A stretch of DNA of 64,000 bases from Phylloscopus collybita. Taxonomy: Eukaryota > Chordata > Aves > Passeriformes > Phylloscopidae. The notes beneath the pieces are model-generated. The model saw only the letters and a program-made list of their open reading frames with translations, did no database searches and was not told the DNA's origin. Positions 36,401 to 49,763 of the stretch are shown here, in pieces. The DNA is taken from contig JAJNNQ010000129.1 of NCBI GenBank assembly GCA_027886175.1, positions 62,001 through 126,000 of the forward strand, given 5' to 3'. The stretch's first letter is position 1. Every line of letters starts with the position of its first letter. A program made the position numbers and the translations under genes.

Positions 36401-38823
36401 CCAGATTCAATATGCCACCAGTTGGAAGTTTGTCTGTTCTTGTAGTGCAAAAGGCCTCCTAAAAACAGACATCAGGAACCTGGCCTGGAGACTTTGGTTT
36501 CCCCTGGAAAAGGGCCACTATTCATGTCTAATTCTGTCTGCCTGCCACTGGGATTCTGCGTACTAAAATTCCTCTAAAATTCTATACAAATGAGAATATC
36601 TCGCAGGTGCAATCTACCCCCGGTTTGAAGTTTCTCTGCCCTTGTATTGCCAAAGGTCTCCTATAAAATGACATCTGAAACGTAGGATGGATAATTTGGT
36701 TTCCCATGAAAAAGAGCCACTGTTCATGCCTAATGCTGTGTGCCTGCCACTGGGCGTATGCCTCCTAAAATTCCATACAAGTGAGGATATCTCCCAGATG
36801 CAATTTACCACCAGATGGAAGATTGTCTGCCCTTGTAGTGGCAAAGGCCTCCTAAAAAACTGACATCAGGAACCAGGGGTGGAGACTTTGGTTTCCCATG
36901 AGAAAGGACCACCGTTTGTGTCTAATGCTATGTGCCTGCCACTGGGCTTATGCCTAGTGAAATTCCATACAAATGAGGATATCTCCCAGATGGAATCTAC
37001 AACCAGTCGGAAATTAGTCTGCCCTTATAGTGCCAAATGCCTCCTACAAACTGACATCAGGAACGTGGGATGGAGACTTTGTTTCCAATGGAAAAGGGGT
37101 ACCGTTCCTGTCTAATGCTGTCTGCCTGGCAATGTGGTTATGACTGCTGAAGTTCCATACAAATGAGGATATCTCCCAGGTGCAATCTACCACCAGGTGA
37201 ACGTTTGTTTGCCCTCCTTGTAGTTCCAAAGGCCTCCTAAAAACTGACATCAGGAACGTGGGGTGGAGACATCGGTTTCCCATGAAAAAGGTCCACCGTT
37301 CGTGTCCTATGCTGTCTGCCTGCCACTGGGCTTTTACCTGCTGAAATTCCATACAAATGAGGATATCTCCCCGATGCAATCAGCCACCAGACGGAAGTTT
37401 GTTTGCCCTTTTAATGCCAAAGGCCTCCTACAAATTGACATGAGGAGCCTGGAGTGGAGACTTTGGTTTCCCATGGAAATGGGCCAGCGTTCGTGTCTAA
37501 TGACTTGCGTCTGCCACTAGGCTTCTGCCTATTAAAATCCCACTAAAATTCCATACAAATGAGGATGTCTCCCAGGTGCAATCTACCACCAGATGGAAGT
37601 TTGTCTGCCTCTGTAGTGCCAAATGCCTCCTAAAAACTGACGTCAGGAACGTGGGCTGGAGACTTTGGTTTCCCATGGAAAAGGGGCACCGTTCGTGTCT
37701 AATGCTGTCTGCCTGTCACTGGTGTTATGCCTGCTGAAATACCACACAAATGAGGATATCTCCCAGATGCAATATGCCAGCAGTTGGAAGTTTGTCTCCA
37801 CTTGTAGTGCCAGAGGTCTCCTAAAAACTGACATCAGGAACGTGGGGTGGAGACTTTGTTTTTCCATGGAAAGAGGCCACCGTTCGTGTCTAATGCTGTC
37901 TGCCTGCCAGTGGGCATATGCCTACCAAAGTTCCATACATATGAGGATATCTCCCAAATGCAATTTCCCACCAGATGAAAGTTTGTCTGCCCTTTTAATG
38001 CCAAAGGCCTCCTACAAACTGACATGAGGAGCCTGGGTTGGAGACTTTGGTTTCCCATGGATATTGGCCAGCGTTCGTGTGTAATGCTGTCTGCCTGCCG
38101 CTGGACTTCTGCCTACTAAAATTCCACTAAAATTCTATACAAATGAGGATATCTCCCAGGTGCAATCTACCACCAGTTTGAAGTTTGCCTGCCCTTGTAG
38201 TTCCAAAGGCCTCCTACAAACTGACATCAGGAACGTGAGGTGGAGAATTTGCTTTCCCATGGAAAAGGTCCATTGTTCGTGTCTAATGCTGTCTGCCTGC
38301 CACTGGGCTTCTGCCTGCTGAAATTCCATACAAATGAGGATATCTCCTCGATGCAATCAACCACCAGACGGAACTTTGTCTGCCCTTCTTGTGCCAAACG
38401 CCTCCTTCAAACTGACATCAGGATCCTGGATTGGAAACTTTGGTTTCCCATGGAAATGGCCCAGCGTTCGTGTCTAATGATGTGTGCCTGCCACGAGGCT
38501 TCTGCCTATTAAAATTCCACTAAAATTCCATACAAATGAGGATGTCTCCCATGTGCAATCTACCACCAGATGGAAGTTTGTCTGCCCCTGTAGAGCCAAA
38601 GGCTTCCTACAAATTGACATCAGGAACCTGGGGCGGAGACTTTGGTTTCCCATTGAAAAGAACCACCGTTCCTGTCTAATGCTGTCTGCCTGGCACTGTG
38701 GTTATGACTGCTGAAGTTCCATACAAATGAGGATATCTCCCAGGTGCAATCTACCACCAGGTGGACGTTTGTTTGCCCTCCTTGTGCCAAAGGCCTCCTA
38801 AAAACTGACATCAGGAACGTGGG
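30420..38823 (-). repeat. Higher-order repeat R1 (8,404 bp; four monomers shorter than R2)
   Basis: First unit of the right-hand HOR, taking GGAGACATCGGTTTCCC/GGAGACTTCGG as the unit start. Its first ~500 bp overlap the end of the inverted-repeat arm. Landmarks align with R2 at +8,404 (30,664 to 31,085), +8,595 (31,321 to 31,620) and then a constant +9,177 from about 31,810 to 38,620. R1 thus lacks one monomer (191 bp) and then three (582 bp) near its start. The remainder is co-linear with scattered substitutions only. No gene is seen; the recurrent open frames reappear at the same phase in every unit. Confidence 0.93.
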
Positions 38824-41800
38824 GTGGAGACATCGGTTTCCCATGAAAAAGGTCCACCGTTCGTGTCCTATGCTGTCTGCCTGCCACTGATCTTCTGCCT
38901 GCTGAAATTCCATACAAATGAGGATATCTCCTCAATGCAATCAACCACCAGACGGAACTTTGTCTGCCCTTGTAGTGCCAAAGGCCTCCTACATACTGAC
39001 ATCAGGAACCTGGAGTGGAGACTTTGGTTTCCCATGGAAATGCGACAGCGTTCGTGTCTAATGATGTTTGCCTGCCACTAGGATTCTGCCTATTAAAATT
39101 ACAATAAAATTCCATACCATTGAAGATGTCTCTCACGTGCAATCTAACACCAAATGGAAGTTTGTCTGCCCCTGTAGAGCAAAAGGCTTCCTACAAATAG
39201 ACGTCAAGAAGCTGGGGGAGAGACTTTGGTTTCCCATGGCAAAGGGCCACGGTTCCTGTCTAATGCTGTCTGCCTGCCACTGGGCTTATGGCTACTAAAA
39301 TTACATACAAATGAGGATATCTCCCAGATGCAATATGCCACCAGTTGGAAGTTTGTCTCGTCTTGTAGTGCCAGAGGCCTCCTAGAAAATGACATCAGGA
39401 ACCTGGGGTGGAGACTTTGTTTTCCCATGGAAATGGGCCACTATTCATGTCTAATTCTGTCTGCCTGCCGCTGGGATTCTGCCTACTAAAATTCCACTAA
39501 AATTCCATACAAATGCGAATATCTCCCAGGTGCAAACTAACACCAGATGGAAGTTTCTCTGCCCTTATGTTTCCAAATACCTCCTACAAACTGCCATCAG
39601 AAACCTAGGGTGGAGACTTTGGTTTCCCATGGAAAAGGACCACCGTTCCTGTCTAATGCTGTCTGCCTGGCACTGTGGTTATGACTGCTGAAGTTCCATA
39701 CAAATGAGGATATCTCCCAGATGCAATATGCCACCAGATGGAAGTTTGTCTGCTCTTGCAGTGCCAAAGGCCTCCTTTATACTGACATTCGGAACCTGGC
39801 GTGGAGACTTTGGTTTCCTATGGAAAAGGCCCACCGTTCATGCTTAATGCTCTCTGTCTGCAACTAGGCTTCTGAGTACTAAAATACCACTGAAATTCCA
39901 TACAAATAAGGACATCTACGAGGTGCGATCCACCACTAGATGGAGGTTTATCTGCCCTTGTAGTGCCAAAGGCCTCCTACAAACTGACATCAGGAGCCTG
40001 GGTTGGAGACTTTGTTTTCCCATGGAAAAGGGCCACCGTTCGTGTCTAATGCTGTCTGCCTGCCACTGGGCTTCTATCTGCTGAAATTCCATACAAATGT
40101 GGATATCTTCTCGATGCAATCAACCACCAGACGGAAGTTTTTCTGCCCTTGTACTGTCAATGGCCTACTAAAACCTGACATCGGGAACGTGGTGTGGAGA
40201 CTTTGGCTTCCCTAGGAAAAGGACCACAGTTCCTGTCTAATGCTGTCTGCCTGGCACTGTGGTTATGACTGCTGAAGGTCCATACAAATGAGGATATCTC
40301 CCAGGAGCAATCTACCACCAGGTGGAAGTTTGTCTACCCTTGTACTGCCGAAGGCCTCCTAGTAACGGACATCAGGAACGTGGGGTGGAGACTTTGGTTT
40401 CCCATAAAAATGGGCCACCGTTCGTGTCTAAAGCTGTCTGCCTGCCACTGGGGATCTTCGTAATAAAATTCCAATAAAATTCCAGAGAAATGAGGATATC
40501 TCCCAGGTGCAATCTACCACCAGATGGAAGTTTTTCTGCCCTTGTAGTTCCAAACGCCTTCTACAAATTGACATCAGGAACGTGGGGTGGAGACTTTGTT
40601 TTCCCATGGAAATGGGCCACCGTTTGTGTCTAATGCTATGTGACTGCCACTGGGATTATGCCTAGTAAAATCCCGTACAAATGAGGATATCTCCCAGATA
40701 GAGTCAACCACCAGATGAAAGTTTGTCTGCCCTTGTAATGCCAAAGGCCTCCTACAAACTGACATCAGGATTCTGGAAAGGAGGCTTTGGTTTCCCATGG
40801 AAAAGGGGCACTCTTGTTGTTTAATGCTGTCTCCTTGCCACTGGGCTTATGACTACTGAAATTACATACAAATGAGGATATCTCCCTAACAAAATTTCCC
40901 ACCAGATGGAAGTTTGTCTGCCCTTTTAATGCCAAAGGCCTACTTAAAACTGACATCAGGAGCCTGGTTGGAGACTTTGTTTTCCCATGGAAAAGGGCCA
41001 CCGTTCCTCTCTAATGCTGTCTGCCTGCCACTGGGCTTCTACCTGATGAAATTCCATAAAAATGAGGATATCTCAACGATGCAATCAACCACCAGACGGA
41101 AGTTTGTCTGCCCTTGTAGTGCCAAAGGCCTCCTAGAAACGGACATCAGGAACGAGGGGTGGAGACTTTGGTTTTCCATCAAATGGGCCATTTTTCTTGT
41201 CTAATGCTGTCTGCCTGCCACGGGGTTTCTTCCTACTAAAATTCCACTAAAACTCCATAAAAATGAGGATATCTCCCAGGTGCAATCTACAACCAGATGG
41301 AAGTTTCTCTGCCCTTATATTGGAAAACGTCTCCTACAAAGTGACATCAGCAACATGGGGTGGAGATTTTGGTTTCCCATGGAAAAGGGCCACTGTTCGT
41401 GTGTAATGCTGTCTGCCAGATACTGGGCTTATGCCTACTAAAATTCCACTAAAATTCCATACAAATGAGGATACCTCCCAGGTGCAATCTACCACCAGAT
41501 GGAAGTTTGTCTGCCCTTGTAGTGTTAAAGGCTTCCTACAAATTAACATCAGGAACCTGGGGCGTAGACTTTGGTTTCCCGTGGAAAAGGGCCACCGTTC
41601 GTGTCTAATGCTGTCTGCCTGGCACTGTGGTTATGACTGCTGCAGTTCCATACAAATGCTAATAAGTCCCAGGTGCAATCTACCACCAGCTGGAAGTTTG
41701 TCTGCCCTTGAAGTGCCAAAGGCCTCCTTCAAACTGACATCAGGAACCTGGGGTTGAGACTTTGGTTTCCCATGGAAAAGGGCCACCCTTGGTGTTTAAT

Positions 41801-44800
41801 GCTGTCTCCTTGCCACTGACTTATGACTACTGAAATTACATACAAATGAGGATATCTCGCAGACGCAATATGCCACCAGATGGAAATTTGTCTGCTCTTG
41901 CAGTGCCAAAGACCTCCTTCAAACTGACATTCGGAACCTCACCTGGAGACTTTGGTTTCCTATAGAAAAGGCCCACCATTCATGTTTAATGCTGTCTGTC
42001 TGCCATTGGGCTTCTGAGTACTAAAATACCACTAAAATTCCATAAAAATGAGGATATCTCCCAGGTGCAATCTACCGCCAGGTGGAAGTTTGTCAGCCCT
42101 TGCAGTGCCAAAAGCCTCCTAAAAACTGACATCAGGAACATAGGATGGATAATTTGTTTTTCCATGGAAAGGGGCCACTGTTCGTGTCTAATGCTGTCTG
42201 CCTGCCAGTGGGCAGAAGCCTACCAAAATTCCCTACAAATGAGGATATCTCCCAAATGCAATTTCCCACCAGATGGAAGTTTGTCTGCCCTTTTTATGCC
42301 AAAGGCCTCCTACAAACTGACATCAGGAGCCTGGGTTGGAGACTTTGTTTTCCCATGGAAAAGGACCACCGTTCGTGTCTAATGCTGTCTGCCTGCCACT
42401 GGGCTTTTACCTGCTGAAATTCCATACAAATGAGGATATCTCCCCGATGCAATCAGCCACCAGACAGAAGTTTGTTTGCCCTTGTACTGCCAAAGGCCTC
42501 CTAAAACCTGACATCAGGAACGTGGCTTGGAGACTTTGGCTGCCCATGGGAAAAGGGCCACCGTTCATGTCTAATGCTGTCTGCCTGCCACTGGGCTTCT
42601 ACCTCCTGAAGTTCCATACAAATGAGGATATCTCCCCGATGCAATCAACCACCAGACGGAAGTTTGTCTACCTTTGTAGTGTCAAAGGCCTCCTAGAAAC
42701 GGACATCAGGAACGTGGGGTGGAGACTTTGGTTTCCCATAAAAATGGGCCATTGTTCGTGTCTAATGCTGTCTGCCTGCCACTGTGCTTCTTCCTACTAA
42801 AATTCCACTAAAACTCCATAGAAATGAGGATATCTCCCAGGTGCAATCTACAACCAGATGGAAGTTTCTCTGCCCTTATATTGGAAAACGCCTCCTACAA
42901 AGTGACATCAGCAACATGGGGTGGAGATTTTGGTTTCCCATGGAAAAGGGCCACTGTTCGTGTCTAATGCTGTCTGCCTGCCACTGGAGTTATGCCTACT
43001 GAAATTCCTCACAAATGAGGATATTTCCCAGATGGAATCTCCCACCAGTTGGAAGTTTGTTTGCCCTTCTAGTGCCAAAGGCCTCCTACAAACTGACATC
43101 AGGCATGTGACATGGAGACTTTGGTTTCCCAAGGAAATGGACCACCGTTCGTGTCTAATGCTGTCTGCCAGACACTGGGCTTATGCCTACTAAAATTCCA
43201 CTAAAATTCTATACAAATGAGGATATCTCCCAGGTGCAATCTACTACCAGTTTGAAGTTTGCCTGCCCTTGTAGTTCCAAAGGCCTCCTACAAACTGACA
43301 TCAGGAACGTGAGCTGGAGACTTTGCTTTCCCATGGAAAAGGTCCATTGTTCGTGTCTAATGCTGTCTGCCTGCCACTGGGCTTCTGCCTGCTGAAATTC
43401 CATACAAATGAGGGTATCTCCTCGATTCAATCAACCACAAGACGGAACTTTGTCTGCCCTTGTAGTGCCAAAGGCCTCCTACAAACTGACATCAGGAACC
43501 TGGAGTTGAAACTTTGCGTTCCCTTGGAAATGGGCCAGCGTTCGTGTCTAATGATGTGTGCCTGCAACTAGGCTTCTGCCTATTAAAAGTCCACTAAAAT
43601 ACCATACAAATGAGGATGTCTCCCAGGTGCAATCTAAACCAGATGGATGTTTCTCTGCCCTTGTAGTGCCAAAGGCCTCCTAAAAACTGACAGCAGGAAA
43701 GTGGGGTGAAGACTTTCTTTTCGCATGGAAATGGGCCACCGTTTGTGTCTAATCCTATGTGCCTGCCACTGGGCTTCTTCCTACTAAAATTCCACTAATA
43801 TTCCATGGAAATGAGGATATCTCCCAGGTGCAATCTACCACCAGATGGAAGTTTTTCTGCCCTTGTAGTTCCAAACACCTCTTACAAACTGACATCAGGA
43901 ACGTGGGGTGGAGACTTTGGTTTCCCATGGAAAAGGGCCACAGTTCGTGTCTAATGCTGTCTGCCTGCCCCTGTTGTTACGCCTGCTGAAATTCCTCACA
44001 AATGAATATATCTCCCAGATGGAGTCTACCACCAGTTGGAAGTTTGTCTGCTCTTGTAGTGCAAAAGTCCTCCTATAAACGGACATAAGGCACGTGGTGT
44101 GGAGACTTTGGTTTCCCATGGAAATGGGCCACCGTTGGTGTTTAATGCTGTCTACTTGCCACTGGGCTTCTGCCTACTTTAATTCCACTAAAATTCCATA
44201 CAAATGAGGATATCTCCAAGACGCAATATGCCACCAGTTGGAAGTTTGTCTGTTCTTGTAGTGCAAAAGGCCTCCTAAAAACTGACATCAGGAAGCTGGC
44301 CTGGAGACTTTGTTTTCCCCTGGAAAACGGCCACTATTCATGTCTAATTCTGTGTGCCTGCAGCTGCGATTCTGCGTACTAAAATTCCTCTAAAATTCTA
44401 TACAAATGGGAATATTTCGCAGGTGCAATCCTCCCCCAGTTTGAAGTTTCTCTGCCCTTGTAGTGCAAAAGGGCTCCTATAAACTGACATCTGAAACATA
44501 GGATGGATAATTTGGTTTCCCATGGAAAAAGGTCACTGTTCATGCCTAATGCTGTGTGCCTGCCACTGGGCGTATGCCTGCAAAAACTCAATACAAATGA
44601 GGATATCTCGCAGATGCAATTTACCACGAGGTGGAAGTTTGTCTGCCCTTGTAGTGACAAAAGCCCCCTAAAAAACTGACATCAGGAACCAGGCGTGGAG
44701 ACTTTGGTTTCCAATGGAAAAGGACCACCGTTCGTATCTAATGCTGTCTGCCTGGCACTGTGGTGATGACTGCTGAAGTTCCATACAAATGAGGATATCT

Positions 44801-47800
44801 CCCAGGTGCAATCTACCACCAGGTGGAACTTTGTCTGCCCTTGTAGTGCCAAAGGCCTCCAAAAAACGGACATCAGGAACGTGGGGTGAAGACTTTGGTT
44901 TCCCATGGAAAAGGTCCACCGTTTGTTTCTAATGCTGTCTGCCTGGCTTTGAGATTATGAGTGCTGAAGTTCCATACAAATGAGGATATCTCCCAGGTGC
45001 AATCTACCACCAGGTGGAAGTTTGTCTGCCCTTGTATTGCCAACGGCCTCCTAGAAACGGACATCATGAACGTGGGGTGGAGACTTTGGTTTCCCATGGA
45101 AATGGGCCACCGTTCGTGTCTAATGCTGTCTGCCTGCCACTTGGTTTCTTCCTATTAATATTCCACTAAAATTCCATAGAAATAAGGATATATCCCAGGT
45201 GCAATCTACAACCAGATGGAAGATTCTCTGCCCTTGTTGTACCAAAGCCCTCCTAAAAAACTGACATCAGGAACCATGGGTGGAGACTTTGATTTCCCAT
45301 GGAAAAGGACCAGCGTTCATGTCTAATGCTGTCTGCCTGCCAATGAGCTTCTGCCTGCTGAAATTCCAAAAAAAATTTGGAAATCTCTCCAATGTAATCA
45401 ACCACCTGACGGAAGTTTGTCTGCCCCTGTAGAGCCAAAGGCCTCCTACAAATTGACATGAGGAGCCTGGAGTGGAGACTTTGGTTTCCCATGGAAAAGG
45501 GCCAGCGTTTGTGTCTAATGCTGTCTGCCCGCCACTGGGTTGTGGCTACAGAAATTACATACAAATGAGGATATCTCCCAGATTCAATATGCCACCAGTT
45601 GGAAGTTTGTCTGTTCTTGTAGTGCAAAAGGCCTCCTAAAAACAGACATCAGGAACCTGGCCTGGAGACTTTGGTTTCCCCTGGAAAAGGGCCACTATTC
45701 ATGTCTAATTCTGTCTGCCTGCCACTGGGATTCTGCGTACTAAAATTCCTCTAAAATTCTATACAAATGAGAATATCTCGCAGGTGCAATCTACCCCCGG
45801 TTTGAAGTTTCTCTGCCCTTGTATTGCCAAAGGTCTCCTATAAAATGACATCTGAAACGTAGGATGGATAATTTGGTTTCCCATGAAAAAGAGCCACTGT
45901 TCATGCCTAATGCTGTGTGCCTGCCACTGGGCGTATGCCTCCTAAAATTCCATACAAGTGAGGATATCTCCCAGATGCAATTTACCACCAGATGGAAGAT
46001 TGTCTGCCCTTGTAGTGGCAAAGGCCTCCTAAAAAACTGACATCAGGAACCAGGGGTGGAGACTTTGGTTTCCCATGAGAAAGGACCACCGTTTGTGTCT
46101 AATGCTATGTGCCTGCCACTGGGCTTATGCCTAGTGAAATTCCATACAAATGAGGATATCTCCCAGATGGAATCTACAACCAGTCGGAAATTAGTCTGCC
46201 CTTATAGTGCCAAATGCCTCCTACAAACTGACATCAGGAACGTGGGATGGAGACTTTGTTTCCAATGGAAAAGGGGTACCGTTCCTGTCTAATGCTGTCT
46301 GCCTGGCAATGTGGTTATGACTGCTGAAGTTCCATACAAATGAGGATATCTCCCAGGTGCAATCTACCACCAGGTGAACGTTTGTTTGCCCTCCTTGTAG
46401 TTCCAAAGGCCTCCTAAAAACTGACATCAGGAACGTGGGGTGGAGACATCGGTTTCCCATGAAAAAGGTCCACCGTTCGTGTCCTATGCTGTCTGCCTGC
46501 CACTGGGCTTTTACCTGCTGAAATTCCATACAAATGAGGATATCTCCCCGATGCAATCAGCCACCAGACGGAAGTTTGTTTGCCCTTTTAATGCCAAAGG
46601 CCTCCTACAAATTGACATGAGGAGCCTGGAGTGGAGACTTTGGTTTCCCATGGAAATGGGCCAGCGTTCGTGTCTAATGACTTGCGTCTGCCACTAGGCT
46701 TCTGCCTATTAAAATCCCACTAAAATTCCATACAAATGAGGATGTCTCCCAGGTGCAATCTACCACCAGATGGAAGTTTGTCTGCCTCTGTAGTGCCAAA
46801 TGCCTCCTAAAAACTGACGTCAGGAACGTGGGCTGGAGACTTTGGTTTCCCATGGAAAAGGGGCACCGTTCGTGTCTAATGCTGTCTGCCTGTCACTGGT
46901 GTTATGCCTGCTGAAATACCACACAAATGAGGATATCTCCCAGATGCAATATGCCAGCAGTTGGAAGTTTGTCTCCACTTGTAGTGCCAGAGGTCTCCTA
47001 AAAACTGACATCAGGAACGTGGGGTGGAGACTTTGTTTTTCCATGGAAAGAGGCCACCGTTCGTGTCTAATGCTGTCTGCCTGCCAGTGGGCATATGCCT
47101 ACCAAAGTTCCATACATATGAAGATATCTCCCAAATGCAATTTCCCACCAGATGAAAGTTTGTCTGCCCTTTTAATGCCAAAGGCCTCCTACAAACTGAC
47201 ATGAGGAGCCTGGGTTGGAGACTTTGGTTTCCCATGGATATTGGCCAGCGTTCGTGTGTAATGCTGTCTGCCTGCCGCTGGACTTCTGCCTACTAAAATT
47301 CCACTAAAATTCTATACAAATGAGGATATCTCCCAGGTGCAATCTACCACCAGTTTGAAGTTTGCCTGCCCTTGTAGTTCCAAAGGCCTCCTACAAACTG
47401 ACATCAGGAACGTGAGGTGGAGAATTTGCTTTCCCATGGAAAAGGTCCATTGTTCGTGTCTAATGCTGTCTGCCTGCCACTGGGCTTCTGCCTGCTGAAA
47501 TTCCATACAAATGAGGATATCTCCTCGATGCAATCAACCACCAGACGGAACTTTGTCTGCCCTTCTTGTGCCAAACGCCTCCTTCAAACTGACATCAGGA
47601 TCCTGGATTGGAAACTTTGGTTTCCCATGGAAATGGGCCAGCGTTCGTGTCTAATGATGTGTGCCTGCCACGAGGCTTCTGCCTATTAAAATTCCACTAA
47701 AATTCCATACAAATGAGGATGTCTCCCATGTGCAATCTACCACCAGATGGAAGTTTGTCTGCCCCTGTAGAGCCAAAGGCTTCCTACAAATTGACATCAG

Positions 47801-48000
47801 GAACCTGGGGCGGAGACTTTGGTTTCCCATTGAAAAGAACCACCGTTCCTGTCTAATGCTGTCTGCCTGGCACTGTGGTTATGACTGCTGAAGTTCCATA
47901 CAAATGAGGATATCTCCCAGGTGCAATCTACCACCAGGTGGACGTTTGTTTGCCCTCCTTGTGCCAAAGGCCTCCTAAAAACTGACATCAGGAACGTGGG
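38824..48000 (-). repeat. Higher-order repeat R2 (complete 9,177-bp unit, about 47 monomers)
   Basis: The most complete unit. Many landmarks sit exactly 9,177 bp from R1 (32,888/42,065; 34,582/43,759; 36,879/46,056; 37,665/46,842). The length fits about 47 monomers, roughly 29 short and 18 long. The stretch 40,570-43,200 is an inverted relative of L1 1,000-4,010, with coordinates summing to 44,203, 44,392 and 44,582 in successive blocks, so whole-monomer steps separate them. The two HOR families therefore share ancestry, with the R unit being the longer and opposite in orientation. Confidence 0.93.
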
Positions 48001-49763
48001 GTGGAGACATCGGTTTCCCATGAAAAAGGTCCATCGTTCGTGTCCTATGCTGTCTGCCTGCCACTGATCTTCTGCCTGCTGAAATTCCATACAAATGAGG
48101 ATATCTCCTCAATGCAATCAACCACCAGACGGAACTTTGTCTGCCCTTGTAGTGCCAAAGGCCTCCTACATACTGACATCAGGAACCTGGAGTGGAGACT
48201 TTGGTTTCCCATGGAAATGCGACAGCGTTCGTGTCTAATGATGTTTGCCTGCCACTAGGATTCTGCCTATTAAAATTACAATAAAATTCCATACCATTGA
48301 AGATGTCTCTCACGTGCAATCTAACACCAAATGGAAGTTTGTCTGCCCCTGTAGAGCAAAAGGCTTCCTACAAATAGACGTCAAGAAGCTGGGGGAGAGA
48401 CTTTGGTTTCCCATGGCAAAGGGCCACGGTTCCTGTCTAATGCTGTCTGCCTGCCACTGGGCTTATGGCTACTAAAATTACATACAAATGAGGATATCTC
48501 CCAGATGCAATATGCCACCAGTTGGAAGTTTGTCTCCTCTTGTAGTGCCAGAGGCCTCCTAGAAAATGACATCAGGAACCTGGGGTGGAGACTTTGGTTT
48601 CCCATGGAAATGGGCCACTATTCATGTCTAATTTTTTCTGCCTGCCGCTGGGATTCTGCCTACTAAAATTCCACTAAAATTCCATGCAAATGCGAATATC
48701 TCCCGGGTGCAATCAAACACCAGATGGAAGTTTCTCTGCCCTTGTATTGCCAAAGACCTCCTTCAAACTGACATCAGGAACATAGGATGGATAATTTGTC
48801 TTTCCATGGAAAAGGACCACCGTTCCTGTCTAATGCTGTCTGCCTGCCAGTGGGCATATGCCTACCAAAGTTCCATACATATGAAGATATCTCCCAAATG
48901 CAATTTCCCACCAGATGAAAGTTTGTCTGCCCTTTTAATGCCAAAGGCCTCCTACAAACTGACATGAGGAGCCTGGGTTGGAGACTTTGGTTTCCCATGG
49001 ATATTGGCCAGCGTTCGTGTGTAATGCTGTCTGCCTGCCGCTGGACTTCTGCCTACTAAAATTCCACTAAAATTCTATACAAATGAGGATATCTCCCAGG
49101 TGCAATCTACCACCAGTTTGAAGTTTGCCTGCCCTTGTAGTTCCAAAGGCCTCCTACAAACTGACATCAGGAACGTGAGGTGGAGAATTTGCTTTCCCAT
49201 GGAAAAGGTCCATTGTTCGTGTCTAATGCTGTCTGCCTGCCACTGGGCTTCTGCCTGCTGAAATTCCATACAAATGAGGATATCTCCTCGATGCAATCAA
49301 CCACCAGACGGAACTTTGTCTGCCCTTCTTGTGCCAAACGCCTCCTTCAAACTGACATCAGGATCCTGGATTGGAAACTTTGGTTTCCCATGGAAATGGC
49401 CCAGCGTTCGTGTCTAATGATGTGTGCCTGCCACGAGGCTTCTGCCTATTAAAATTCCACTAAAATTCCATACAAATGAGGATGTCTCCCATGTGCAATC
49501 TACCACCAGATGGAAGTTTGTCTGCCCCTGTAGAGCCAAAGGCTTCCTACAAATTGACATCAGGAACCTGGGGCGGAGACTTTGGTTTCCCATTGAAAAG
49601 AACCACCGTTCCTGTCTAATGCTGTCTGCCTGGCACTGTGGTTATGACTGCTGAAGTTCCATACAAATGAGGATATCTCCCAGGTGCAATCTACCACCAG
49701 GTGGACGTTTGTTTGCCCTCCTTGTGCCAAAGGCCTCCTAAAAACTGACATCAGGAACGTGGG
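48001..49763 (-). repeat. Extra 1,763-bp (nine-monomer) segment between R2 and R3
   Basis: A local tandem duplication. Landmarks at 47,312, 47,417, 48,001 and 48,403 recur at exactly +1,763 (49,075, 49,180, 49,764 and 50,166). The length is nine monomers (five short, four long). The segment opens like a new unit (GGAGACATCGG) but after about 48,830 returns to the tail of the R unit (matching about 47,085), as out-of-register recombination would produce. The junction monomer lies near 48,780-48,850 (ACATAGGATGG followed by TGCCAGTGGGCATATG). Confidence 0.9.
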
